Positions 34,225 through 45,195 of a DNA stretch of 64,000 nt are shown here, piece by piece. This DNA is from Eurosta solidaginis (Eukaryota; Arthropoda; Insecta; Diptera; Tephritidae). The stretch is from positions 138,623,689 through 138,687,688 of the forward strand of contig NC_090321.1 in the NCBI RefSeq assembly GCF_040869045.1. The letters run 5' to 3'. The notes beneath the pieces are model-generated. The model was given only the letters and a program-made list of their open reading frames with translations. It was not told the origin of the DNA and made no database searches. A program made the position numbers and the translations under genes. Positions within the stretch are counted from its first letter, which is position 1; each line of letters starts with the position of its first letter.

Positions 34225-34261
34225 TATAAAAGAGCGCAATCTGAGCAGTCATGAATTCAGT
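34225..34261 (+). promoter_or_regulatory. LTR promoter of Gypsy-A copy 1
   Basis: TATAAAAG at 34225-34232 and TCAGT initiator at 34257-34261, spacing about 32 nt. Identical arrangement at 41697-41733. Confidence 0.65.
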
Positions 34262-34866
34262 TTGATTTAAGCACGCTATCTGTCGAGAAGTAGTAATATT
34301 TTGAAGTACTTGAATAAAGGCCATTTTGCATTATTGAATAGTGGAGTTATTTATTCAACAGTTTAGTGATTCGAACGTTAGTAGAAGGTTGCAAATAAAA
34401 GGATTTCCCCAAATTCGTTACAATATATATGCTATCTATTTAGTTTAATTTCAGCGATTGTACAGTGAGCACGTGTCACACGCATTCTTTTGTACTCTGT
34501 TTTAAGCGCGCTTGTGACACGTCCTTACCATTGTACAGGTCTACAAGTAGGATATGTGTGAGAAGGAAACAATTCCTTTCTCTTTCTAACACACTGCCGT
34601 TTGACACTTCAGTCAGTGTCAAACTAGCGTGGAACCTGGGTGGAACACGAGTTTGACACTGAACATTATTTACTATATAGTTTGGCAGCTTAAATAGAGC
34701 TTATGTTGCGAATAGAGTAGAAGGCAGTGGACTAGGCAGTCGAATGTCATATAATGAAGGAATTGATGTTCGGAAATCCTTAATACAAAAGGGAGTGCAG
34801 TTAAGTACGAAAATGAAAAAATGTAGTTAGGTTTTGCTCCTTTTTTAGCAGGAGATTTTCATTTTA

Positions 34867-35418
34867 AAGAGCGGTACGCAGATCACAAGTAATTGCTCAA
34901 GAAAAATTTAGCCTTTTCTCTTGCGTGAAAAATAGTAGTATGGAAGTAATTTTGAAGTTTAAAAATCCACGGTGAATAATGAAACAAGCAAGAAGAATGG
35001 CACATAAAAAAAAGAAATGTAAAGAATGTAACTTACCTTATAGTGCCCGTTTCTCCTTCGCCGTGAAATTCACTATGCACTTTTTGTATTTTGGTGCTGC
35101 AGCTATTGTTATTTCCATTTCTGAAATAAAATGAATAATTATTTATTGCAGAAAAATTAAAAAACCATGTGCTTACCTAATTTGTCCAGTTTGTTTACCT
35201 TTTCTCTTCAAGAAATATATGGCACTTGACATATTTCTTGCGGAAACCGGTGTTACCGTATGCAAATTTGATGGAAAAATAGTAGTAAAGTAGCGTACTA
35301 AATTTCTTGTAAACTGCGTACTACCTCACGGAAATGTACCACAAGGAATTTTCTTGAGCATTTCTTGAGCGTTTTTTATATGGAATTTTTACTTTCTTGT
35401 GATCTGCGTACCGCTCTT
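34867..35418. mobile_element. MITE-3 in segment X (552 bp)
   Basis: TIR AAGAGCGGTACGCAGATCACAAG on the left, CTTGTGATCTGCGTACCGCTCTT on the right. It sits inside the first of two direct repeats. In copy 2 the left TIR is lost (42340-42365) while the right TIR remains (about 42872-42894). No coding capacity. Confidence 0.7.
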
Positions 35419-37260
35419 AAAAATGTAATATACAAACCAATGTTCATTTATTACTTTTTTAGCAGGAGATTTTCATTTTAAAAATTTTATATATAAACCA
35501 ATGTTCCTTCTATTACTCATTTTATCTATGGAGCTTGCACTTTATAAAAACGTGCTTTTTATTTTTACGAACTTATTCCTCAATGAAAATAAGTGAAACA
35601 TGTATTAATGTAAGCATTAATCATGTTTCTTACTATTTAAATGTTCTTCTTAAATATTATAAATGTGTTAAAAGTAGCAGGACTAATTAATAATATTGAC
35701 AAATCTGATATGTCAAACTAATTTTAAATAATAAAAATGATTTCATAAATTGCATGCATTTTATACATATGCATTATATTTTAAAATTTCTCTAACTATT
35801 CGTTTTGTGCTGACTAAATTTTGCTTATGCATAACTTTCTTTGGCTATATAAGATAACAATTCCACGGGCCGTTTTGACCATCTTCGGTGAACGCTAACA
35901 AACACTTTTTTTGAAAGAAATCGTTCAGTGTTTCGTCAAATAAGGGTTACTTTAAAATAACGGACGTTAAAAGTTCCCCTGTCACATCAGGAAAAATGAA
36001 ATACAACTATTTTTATAACATGAAGATAGATAGAAAATTTATTGGGGATTGCACTGCGACCGTTGACCTATTGTGCCCTCATCAGATTGCGTCGCGTTCC
36101 AGGAGGATATGTTCCACCGTCTCTCCTGATCGATCACGAAATCGACATGAATACAAAATTATGTTTTGTATGTAGAAATTCTTATATTTTACAAGAAATC
36201 CAGGAAACTTGAGGAAGAACCCTAAGTTTTTAATTATTTGTGTTTTGCTTTGACGTTGGCGGAGCGTTGCTTACAGATTGAAGCAATTAAAGCGCGTGTG
36301 TTCAAAGTCAGATGTAGACGCAACGCAAGTGCCAAAACGACTCAAAAGTCACCTTAAGCATAGATACATCACGTGTTATTTATCATTATTAATTAAAAAT
36401 GTTGGATCTCGTAAGAAGCTAAACTTAGGCAAGATACACACGAGACATAGCTTCGTAGACGCGTACAAAATATGGAATGCAGCTACGATTTTCTACGCCT
36501 CAAGATTTCTTATGCTGTACCTAATACGCGTCTATGAAGATACGCCTCATGTGCATCTTCCCTTAGATTATTTTCAAAGAAAAAATGCTTTGTTTTTTAA
36601 ACTTTGCTAATATTCACATACATGTCTACTACTATGGCTGTCGCTCCATATTACTATTTCTTTATTTAAAAAAAGTTAGTTCTGAAAGATACAAACTTGT
36701 CACATGCGTTCTCAAACACGGTTGCCACACCTTGTTTTCATTTAGGACCAAAATGCATCGAAAAAGCACCAGACCTCAAAACCAGGAAATATTTTAGTTT
36801 TGTTTTATTGGTATACAAACAATTAGGCAAGTTACTAGAGTGTCGTATTCGTTGTAAAAAGCAAACATTGTAGGATGTTTCCCTAGTTTCCTATATAAAA
36901 TTTTAATAAAGGAGACAATTGGTTTTAGTTCCAACTGCACAAACAAAAATAAAGTGTACCTTTAGGTAATACATTTTCAAATTTCTGGGACAAGTCTATG
37001 TCTTTCATCAATAAATCGTTGTGAATCTAATTTTGCTTGATTGCAATGAAATAAAATGTATAGCGCAGTTAGGTTTTAGTAAGGAACGGTTAAAAAATTT
37101 GGTGGCAAACTCAGTAAACCGTAAATGAAACTAAGCAATTGTGTTAGTGCTATTTTTGTAGATGCTTACTTTTTCCCTAACAGTTTAAACTTCATACCAG
37201 AGATTCAGTAAGTGTGAGGTTTGAATTCAGACTAAAAATCAAGCGTCTTAAAAGTTGCAA

Positions 37261-37440
37261 CTATATAATAACTGAATACTGATCGAAATATCTAAGCAAT
37301 AAAACAAGTACTTTTTCTGATAAGTCTGTTGTTTCATCAAAAATTAATGACAATGTGTTTGCCCGAACATTCAACACTTCCCTTTTTAATGCCTCGCCTA
37401 AATTATCTCCCAAGTGAAATGTCATTGTTCTGCTACATTT
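37261..37440 (-). pseudogene. hAT-like transposase fragment
   Basis: On the minus strand an uninterrupted 59-codon piece reads KCSRTMTFHLGDNLGEAL, LNVRANTLSLIFDETTD, LVLLLRYFDQ. The block FDETTD followed by an RYF segment resembles the catalytic-Asp region of BED/DUF4371-type hAT transposases. It ends in TAG at 37261-37263 and nothing else of the protein could be traced. It lies within the ~920 bp present only in copy 1. Confidence 0.5.
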
Positions 37441-38344
37441 TATTGATAGAGCTATTTTCGTGGTAAGAATTCCATTGAAGTAAATTGAAAATTATATGTG
37501 GATAATAGATTTGCGGAAAATCTTATTAGCAGTATTTTGACTTTTGGTTTTAGTTTCAGTGAAATTAGAAAGAAACGTATAAAACCGTGCGAAAAAGAAC
37601 CAAAATTGAGAAAAAGGGACCAGCGGACCATATGGGGTTGGAAGGGACCATTTTTGTTCCAAATGGAATGAAGTGGCAACCGTGTTCTCAAATGCAAGCT
37701 TCCACATCAAATACATATACATATAAGTACTTCGGCATTACGAAATACATTGCCGCAAAGTATTGTTGCATAAAACCTTTTTGACCACCACAATTCCACA
37801 GATTAAGTATACAATTTCACAAAAATAATACAATTTTTCGAAAAATCACACAAAATATCCGCAGTCATTGTTTACGAATTTAGAAGCAATGAGAATGGCA
37901 AATACGAACGTGTATGAAATGTAATGTCAAAACGTATATGCACATGGTTGTATTTATATGCACGAAAATGCTTTAAAAACGCATGAAATTGTTAAAATAA
38001 AGTTCAGAAATAAATGATAAAAACTTTAATACAAATAAAAAGATTCTTTTAATAACAACAAAAACGCCTTATATATTCTACATATATATCAATTGATAAG
38101 GTTTATCTCACTTTGAAATTTACGCAAAATAATCTAAGTTTTTTTTTGAAATTGAGTCGAGAACTGTGCGTGTGAATGTGCGAATTTCACCAATCAGCTG
38201 TTAGTTGCGCTACTTTGTAAAATTTACAATGACACTGAACTAAGTTCAAAATTATAGGGGTTTCTGTCGTCGAAAGCGATGCAGGGAAACAAAAAAAGGA
38301 GCGGAATATCAGAAATGGGTTGCTGTGATGGTAAATTTTTTTGA

Positions 38345-39274
38345 ACCTTACCCCAGCTATTGAATGTCCTGTGATATCTGTGTCGCAAATTGGAAGAAAA
38401 TCGAGCAGCCTTGATGTCAAAGGAAAGGTGGATGACAAGGAGCGTGTACTGACTGTAGATACGGGCGCATCTCATTCCTTGATCCGATCTGATTTGGTCA
38501 ACAGGAGAGTAAAGCCATTACCTGGAGCAAGGTTGCGTACGGTCCAAGGAGAAGTGATATGTGAAGTCTTAATTGGTAAGGTCACGGTTCTACACAAATT
38601 CGTTGTGGCAGCGATCGTTGATGAAGTCATATTGGGAGTGGACTTCTTAGTTGACCATGAGATCAGGATCGATATGCAGAGAATGATTATGCGCAATGAG
38701 AACCAGGATGTGCCACTTAACTTCAGTTTGGAGAAAGGGTTTAGCAGTAATCGAGTGCTGGTGGAAAAGACTCGACAAAGACCATGAAAGTCAAAGCTAA
38801 AGATTGATGGATCGAATGGGCCAAATAAAGCGAAATCAAAAGTACCTGGCATTGACAAAACCAAAGGGACAAAAACGAAGGAAAAAGTTTCCCAGAAGGA
38901 ATGCGAGGGTAGTTTCAAGACAGGGCGCACTACTGTTGTGAACCGTGGGAACGGTACTAATTATGCGAAGCCAATCCATCAAGCGCAAGCTCTGCGAAGT
39001 AGTTCATTGGCCAAAGAGCAGAGTGTGAGGGAACGGCCCATGGTAATGAGTAGTAGGATGAAACACAGGTATTACAAGAACTACAATTCGGAAGGTTTCT
39101 TGGAGGGAGATTAGGAAGGCCGTACAAAGTTGTGTAGAAGATCAGTGATACCATCTACCGCATACAAACCATTGGGAAACCACGAAATAGAAGAGTGGTT
39201 CATTTGGAGATGCTAGCGGCGGTTAGATAAGGAAATTTGTTTGATCGGGACGATCAGACTTAGGTGGAGGGCAG
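38345..39274 (+). pseudogene. Gypsy-A copy 2: protease, linker, integrase tail
   Basis: The protease is the best of the three copies: VLTVDTGASHSLIRSDLVNRRV with DTGA intact, then EVICEVLIGKVTVLHKFVV, VILGVDFLVDH and SLEKGFSSNRVLVEKTRQR, ending at TGA 38785-38787. The linker follows in broken frames and includes 38867-38934, the 68 bp shared with BEL pol. The GPY/F tail is damaged by a ~63-bp deletion near 39112 (GGGAGATTAGGAAGG), which removes the GDLVLLY block. The purine tract GGTGGAGGGCAG precedes the LTR. No gag is present because the duplication breakpoint lies inside the frame. Confidence 0.8.
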
Positions 39275-39365
39275 TGTGACGAATATTAGCAACACTAAGG
39301 GATACTATCATCTCTAAGCCGATACTAAGCAGTGACTTGTATGCACATTAACAAATCAATCCTTA

Positions 39366-40480
39366 GGAGGACTCATTTAACCTTATGAATGCCTTATAAA
39401 GTGCGTAAACGTATAAATTTATCTAGTGCATAAACGAACTGTTGTACGAAAAATCATTTACACAATTTGTATAAATTTACGCGCACATTTCATGGTGTAA
39501 ACGCGCTAAACTCAAAGGAATGCAACCTTGCAAACATAATTGCCGTCTTTTTCATCAGAAATCTCCGTCATCAGCAAGTCATTTACAAGAATTTCTTAGT
39601 AAAGATGTTTTAGTTTTGATTTTTCACTTAATCTTGGCATTTTTTAATTTGTATAACAATCAAACATTTTCTTGGCAATAATACAGCTGATCGACAATTA
39701 GGTTTATCAAGAATATTACTAATACGGCCCATACATGACACAAAAGCCATGCGCAAATATAAAACGACGGAATTTGTGCAAATGAAAATTTTGACACACA
39801 TGGCTCAAAAACACTGCGCAATATTCATTTTTAATGTAGCGCAACAAATGAAACATGTGTTTTAATTGTATAAAAGAGGCAATAATTGTATAAAAAAACA
39901 CTATTTATTTTCCACAGTGCTGGTAATTCACAGTATAAGTCGAAAAACTCGGACCAAAGGCGTTTATTTTCCATTGTATTTATAGTATACATATTTTAGT
40001 TGCAAGACCAGCTCAACTCATTGCAGCACTGCGCAAAATTCATTTTTCAACTAGCGCAACAAATGAAACATGTGTTCTAATTGTATACAAAAATTGTATG
40101 TATTATTGAATTTGTGTGAATTCCAGTTACAAGCTAGAGATGGTCCTTACGCCTTCGATATTAACATTTTTAAGCAACAATTACTGATGTTATATTATCA
40201 GGAACCACAGGTAAACTGTGTAAGATTCACCACACACGAAGAAAAAAGCATGTGCAATATTTGCAGACATGCGTAAATATCAAAATCGTTTTGATTTTAG
40301 CGCAGTTCTCTGCGCAAATAGCGCAACCAGTGCATACACCGGGCAAATCCTTGTGCAAATTGGTAATTGGCACAAGGATACTTGAGCCGTGTAATTGGCG
40401 TATAAGTGCGTTCATATAACAGCGTGTGTAAATGGATATAATTTTACACCTTATAAATTTATATGCTTTAATGAGTCCCC
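39366..40480. mobile_element. MITE-1, copy in unit 2, itself interrupted
   Basis: TIR GGAGGACTCAT...ATGAGTCCCC with flanking TA. Collinear with 33560-33998 apart from the insert at 39722-40402. Confidence 0.72.
39722..40402. mobile_element. 681-bp TA-flanked insertion inside MITE-1
   Basis: Comparison with 33915-33945 shows ACTA|AGTGCG interrupted, with TA on both sides. Ends ATACGGCCC and GGCGTA give only a short inverted match. Inside, about 70 bp is directly repeated (around 39812 and 40028: GCGCAAcattcat...AACAAATGAAACATGTGTT style). No coding frame of note. Confidence 0.6.
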
Positions 40481-40492
40481 TATTATGTCTAC

Positions 40493-41127
40493 TAGGGCGG
40501 GTCGATTTAAAAATCGCTCATTGCTCTGTGAAAATTGTATTCTGGGGATCAAAATAATAAACTTTGCCGAAGGAACCATAACTATAAAACGAAATCTGAT
40601 ATCCCCCCTTTGGGTCGAACTTTTGGGTAGGGGCAATTTCAATTCTACTTGCTGTTTCTCGTGGTGGCTTAAAAAAACAACACAAGCAATTTTACGATCT
40701 GCAATTGTGTCACAGTGATACCTTCATTTTTTAAAACGGTTGAATAAAAAACCCACACAACTATATTTACGACATGCAAATGCATCACAGTGATGCCTTG
40801 GTTTTAAAAGGGGGTTGTAAAAACGCTAATTTCTAATAATTTTTTTTAATTTCTTTTCTATTACTAAGTTAAATTAATTTTTTCATTTACATATGTTCTG
40901 ACTAAATAAATTTCTAAAGAGAAAAAGAAACTCCAAAAAAAAAAAAACATAGGCATTTCAAAGTGGGATTTTTCCAAATTTGCCCCTACGACCCAAAGGG
41001 GGGGGGGGGGGGGGGGGGGGCATCACAATTCGTTCCTTCGGCAAAGTTTCTTATTTTGATCCCTAGAATATGATTTTCACAGAGCAATGGGCGATTTTTT
41101 TGCCTCCCCACAAATCGACCCGGCCTA
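40493..41127. mobile_element. hAT-type TIR element, 635 bp, 8-bp target duplication
   Basis: Ends TAGGGCGGGTCGATTT and AAATCGACCCGGCCTA; inverted similarity continues about 100 bp (ATTGCTCTGTGAAAAT, ACTTTGCCGAAGGAAC). ATGTCTAC flanks both sides (40485-40492, 41128-41135), and the empty site is preserved at 34003-34010 in unit 1. A run of 23 G lies at 40998-41020. Confidence 0.82.
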
Positions 41128-41146
41128 ATGTCTACGCATATGTCCA

Positions 41147-41499
41147 CCGTGGTGTGATGGTAGCGTGCTCCGCCTATTACACCGTATGCCCTGGGTTCGC
41201 ACCCCGGGCACAGCAACATCAAAATTTTAGAAATAAGGTTTTTCAATTAGAAGAAAATTTTTCTAAGCGGGGTCGCCCCTCGGCAGTGTTTGGCAAGCGC
41301 TCCGGGTGTATTTCTGCCATGAAAAGCTCTCAGTGAAAACTCATCTGCCTTGCAGATGCCGTTCGGAGTCGGCATGAAACATGTAGGTCCCGTCCGGCCA
41401 ATTTGTAGGGAAAATCAATAGCAGCACGACGCAAATTGGAAGAGAAGCTCGGCCTTAGATCTCTTCGGAGGTTATCGCGCCTTAAATTTTTTTTTTTTT
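41147..41499 (+). mobile_element. tRNA-derived SINE (353 bp)
   Basis: The head GTGGTGTGATGGTAGCGTGC has a Pol III A-box-like element, and GGTTCGCACCC (41194-41204) is a good B box. The head has the length of a tRNA (about 70 nt) and is followed by a unique core (GAAAAGCTCTCAGTGAAAAC, ATGCCGTTCGGAGTCGGC) and a T-rich tail. ATGTCCA flanks it (41140-41146, 41500-41506), and the empty site is present in unit 1 at about 34016. The T-rich rather than A-rich tail is notable. Confidence 0.82.
41194..41204 (+). promoter_or_regulatory. Pol III B box of the SINE
   Basis: GGTTCGCACCC fits the GGTTCRANNCC consensus with one change. The A-box-like TGGTAGCGTGC starts about 35 nt upstream, normal tRNA spacing. 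Confidence 0.65.
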
Positions 41500-41696
41500 A
41501 TGTCCATACAAGCAGCGGAGGGTAACGCACAAAAACATGCAAATGTCTGAGATACCTCCGAAAGCATGCAATTATTTGTGCAAGTATCACTCACATATGG
41601 GAAGCTATACACGTGTGTCTGTAGTTATAATTTTATAGCCGGTAACTAAGTAAATTCTGGAAGCGCCTAGAAGTATGGAACGAGGAAATCGAAGAG

Positions 41697-41733
41697 TATA
41701 AAAGAGCGCAATCTGAGCAATCATGAATTCAGT
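41697..41733 (+). promoter_or_regulatory. LTR promoter of Gypsy-A copy 2
   Basis: TATAAAAG at 41697-41704, TCAGT at 41729-41733, as in copy 1. Confidence 0.62.
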
Positions 41734-41895
41734 TTGATTTAAGCACGCTATCTGTCGAGAAGTAGTAGTATTTTGAAGTACTTGAATAAAGGCCATTTTG
41801 CATTATTGAATAGTGGAGTTATTTATTCAACAGTTTAGTGATTCGAACGTTAGTAGAAGGTTGCAAATAAAAGGATTTGCCCTAAATTCGTTACA

Positions 41896-44768
41896 ATATA
41901 TATGCTATCTATTTAGTTTAATTTCAGCGATTGTACAGTGAGCACGTGTCACACGCATTCTTTTGTACTCTGTTTTAAGCGCGCTTGCGACACGTCCTTA
42001 CCATTGTACAGGTTTACAAGTAGGATATATGTGAGAAGGAAACAATTCCTTTCTCTTTCTAACACACTGCCGTTTGACACTTCAGTCAGTGTCAAACTAG
42101 CGTGGAACCTGGGTGGAACATGAGTTTGACACTGAGCATTGTTTACTATATAGTTTGGCAGCTTAAATAGAGCTTATGTTGCGAATAGAGTGGAAGGCAG
42201 TGGACTAGGCAGTCGAATGTCATATAATGAAGGAATTGATGTTCGGTTTTTTTTCAAATATTGGCCGAAATCCTGAATACAAAAGCGAGTGCAGTTAAGT
42301 ACGAAAATGAAAAAATGTAGTTAGGTTGTGCTCCTTTTTTAGTAGGACATTTTCACAAGTAATTACTCAAGAAAAATTTAGCCTTTTTCTTGCGTGAAAA
42401 ATAGTATTATAGGAGTAATTTTGACCTTTAAAAATCCACGGTGAATAATGAAACAAGCAAGAAGAAGAGCACATAAACAAAAGAAATGTAAAAAATGTCA
42501 CTTACCTTATAGTGCCCGTTTCTCCTTCGCCGTGAAATTCACTATGCGCTTTTTGTATTTTGGTGCTGCAGCTATTGTTATTTCCATTTTGAAATAAAAT
42601 AATAATTATTTACTGCAGAAAAATTAAAAAACCACTTGCTTACCTAATTTTTCCGGTTTGTTTACCTTTTTTCTTCAAGAAATATATGGCACTTGATATA
42701 TTTCTTGCGGAAACCGGTGTTACTGTATGCAAATTTGATGGAAAAACAGTAGTAAAGTAGCGTACTAAATTTCATGTAAACTGCGTACTACCTCAAGGAA
42801 ATTTACCACAAGAAATTTTCTTGAGCATTTCTTGAGCGTTTTTTATATGGAATTTTTACTTTCTTGTGATCTGCGTACCGCTATTAAAAATGTAATATAC
42901 AAACCAATGTTCATTCTATTACTTTTTTAGCAGGAGATTTTCATTTTAAAAATGTAATATATAAACCAATGTTCCTTCTATTACTCATTTTATCTATGGA
43001 GCTTCACATGCACTTTATAAAAACGTGCTTTTTATTTTTACGAACTTATTCCTCAATGAAAATAAGTGAAAAACGTATTAATGTAAGCATTAATCATGTT
43101 TCTTACTTCTTAAATGTTCTTCTTAAATATTATAAATGTGTTAAAAGTAGCAGGAATAATTAATAATATTGACAAATCTGATTTTTCAAACTAATTTTAA
43201 ATAATAAATTTGATTTCATAAATTTCATGCATTTTATTCATATGCATTATATTTTAAAATTTCTCAACTATTCGTTTTGTGCTGACTAAATTTTGCTTAT
43301 GCATAACTTTCTTTGGCTATATAAAATAACAATTCCAGGGGCCGTTTCCACAATCTTCGGTGAATGCTAACAAACACTTTATTTGAAAGAAATCGTTCAG
43401 TGATTCGTCAAATAAGGGATACTTTAAAACAACGGACGTTAAAAGTTCCCCTGTCACATGAGGAAAAATGAAATACAACTATTTTTATAACATAAAGATA
43501 GATAGAAAATTGATTGGGGATTACACTGCGACCGTTGATCTATTATTCCCTCATCAGAGGGATATGTTCCACCGTCTCTCCTGATCGATTACGAAATCGA
43601 CATGAATACATAATTGTTTTTTATTTAGTTGAACGGCGATAGAAATTCTTATATTTTTCAAGAAATCCAGGAAACTTCAAGAAGAACCCTAAGTTTTTAA
43701 TTATTTGTGTTTTGCTTTGACGTTGGCGGAGCGTTGCTTACAGATTGAAGCAATTAAAGCGCGTGTGTTCAAGGTCAGATGGCAAGATACACACGAGACA
43801 TAGCTTCGTAGACGCGTACAAAATATGGAATGCAGCTACGATTTTCTACGCCTCAAGATTTCTTATGCTGTACCTAATACGCGTCTATGAAGATACGCCT
43901 CATGTGCATCTTCCCTTAGATTATTTTCAAAGAAACAATGCTTTGTTTTTTAAACTTTGCTAATATTCACATACATGTCTACTACTATGCCTGTCGCTCC
44001 ATATTGCTCTTTCTTTATTTAAAAAAAAAAAATTAGGTCTGAAAAATGCAACCTTGTCACATGCGTTCTCAAACACCGTTGCCACACCTTGTTTTCATTT
44101 AGGACCAAAATGCATCGAAAAAGCACCAGACCTCAAAAACAGGAAATATTTTAGTTTTGTTTTATTGGTATACAAACAATTAGGCAAGTTACTAGAGTGT
44201 CGTATTCGTTGTAAAAAGCAAACATTGTAGGATGTTTCCCTAGTTTCCTATATAAAATTTTAATAAAGGAGACATTTGGCTTTAGTTAAAACTGCACAAA
44301 CAAAAATAAAGTGTACCTTTAGGTAATACATTTTCAAATTTCTGGGATAAGTCTATGTCTTTCGTCAATAAAACGTTGTGAATCTAATGTTGCTTGATTG
44401 CAATGAAAAAAATGTATAACGCAGCTAGGTTTTAGTAAGGAACGGTTAAAAAATTTGCGTTGTGGCAAACTCAGTAAACCGTAAATGAAACTAAGCAATT
44501 GTGTTAATGCTATTTTTGTAGATGCTTACTTTTTACCTAACAGTTTAAACTTCATACCACGCAAAATAATCTAAAGTTTTTTTTTGAAATTGAGTCTAGA
44601 ACTGTGCGTGTGAATGTGCGATTTTCACCGATCAGCTGTTAGTTGCGCTACTTGGTAAAATTTACAATGACACTGAACTAAGTCCAAAATTATAGGATTT
44701 CTGTCGTCGAAAGCGATGCAGGAGCAGAATATCAGAAATGGGTTGCTGTGATGGTAAATTTTTTTGAA
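41896..44768. repeat. Flanking segment X, copy 2
   Basis: Collinear with 34423-38344 with small indels. It lacks the left TIR of MITE-3, a 94-bp stretch near 43782 and the ~920 bp corresponding to 37200-38118 (jump at CTTCATACCA|CGCAAAATAATC, about 44560). No gene is seen. Confidence 0.75.
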
Positions 44769-45195
44769 CGAATTTAGTATCAAAATGAAAAGTGCATCTA
44801 TATGGGTCCTATAGAAAATTATACAAAGCCTTCGATTGCGGTATCTGAGGAAGCGTAGTTATGCCAGCATTAATAATACAAACACGGGTCTAAGTTTTTC
44901 TACCCGTTCAAAATTTCTCCGCGAAAAGCAGTTTGAAACCGTGGTCGACTGCAATAACCTGTCCAAAAATGTGGAAAGAGGTATGCAAAGACGTGTTTTG
45001 TCCTGATATCAATAATCAAAACGGATTATTGGAACCGTGGCCAAAACGCGTCTATTTATGGCTCCCTTGACGGGTTTGATCGTGTTTTAACAATTGTCCC
45101 CGGTAATAAAGTATCACAATTTGATAACTAAAATTGTCCAAAACATATTGATTTTAAAAAGAGAGATGTAATTAAGTGCTCGTTTGAAAGTAAAT
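44660..45195 (+). repeat. Dispersed repeat R2, copy a
   Basis: From ATGACACTGAACTAAG through GGGTTGCTGTGATGG, ATATGGGTCCTATAGAAAATTATAC, GTGGTCGACTGC and GGTAATAAAGTATCAC. A diverged copy is at 45555-46985, and its first ~125 bp also occurs at 38220-38344. Non-coding and of unknown class. Confidence 0.6.

Larger units (their letters stand above)
27290..34422 (+). mobile_element. Gypsy-A copy 1 (RT-less LTR element), with nested insertions
   Basis: Order: 5' LTR remnant (27290-27395), primer site, SAP-domain gag, protease start, [Jockey/CR1-like insertion 28836-32571], protease end, linker, integrase tail, 3' LTR (33469-34422) with a MITE inside. No RT, RNase H or integrase core lies anywhere between. 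The hAT end abuts the truncated 5' LTR. Confidence 0.8.
33469..34422 (+). repeat. 3' LTR of Gypsy-A copy 1 (contains a MITE)
   Basis: TGTGACGAATATTAAC at the start, TTCGTTACA at the end. Without the 439-bp MITE the LTR is about 515 bp. Its U3 differs from the copy-0 LTR, but the start, promoter pair and U5 are alike, so these are two LTR subfamilies. Confidence 0.82.
34423..38344. repeat. Flanking segment X, copy 1 of the tandem duplication
   Basis: Mostly collinear with 41896-44768. It contains a MITE, two ~75-bp direct repeats around TTTTTTAGCAGGAGATTTTC (34847, 35455), and about 920 bp (37200-38118) missing from copy 2. No complete gene is seen. A frame at 36278-36610 is not preserved in copy 2 (94-bp deletion), so I do not call it coding. 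Confidence 0.75.
39275..41895 (+). repeat. 3' LTR of Gypsy-A copy 2, expanded by nested insertions
   Basis: Same start TGTGACGAATATTAGC and end TTCGTTACA as copy 1. It contains MITE-1 (39366-40480) with a further 681-bp insertion, a 635-bp TIR element and a SINE, which together account for the length of 2.6 kb. Confidence 0.82.
38345..44768. repeat. Tandem duplication, unit 2
   Basis: Starts in mid-protease-leader (CTTACCCCAGCTATTGAATG, homologous to about 28700) directly after the end of segment X (TTTTTTGAAC), and ends at 44768 where the unduplicated flank (GAATTTAGTATC) begins. So 28700-38344 and 38345-44768 are tandem copies. A short AAC microhomology is visible at the junction. Confidence 0.82.

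Noticed and set aside
36278..36610. 110-codon frame in segment X
   Set aside because: The duplicate at 43745-43963 has a 94-bp deletion and no recognisable domain; conservation is no better than in the surrounding non-coding DNA.
41147..41220. Functional tRNA gene
   Set aside because: The A/B boxes belong to a SINE head with flanking target duplication; an acceptor stem and CCA-compatible end could not be shown.
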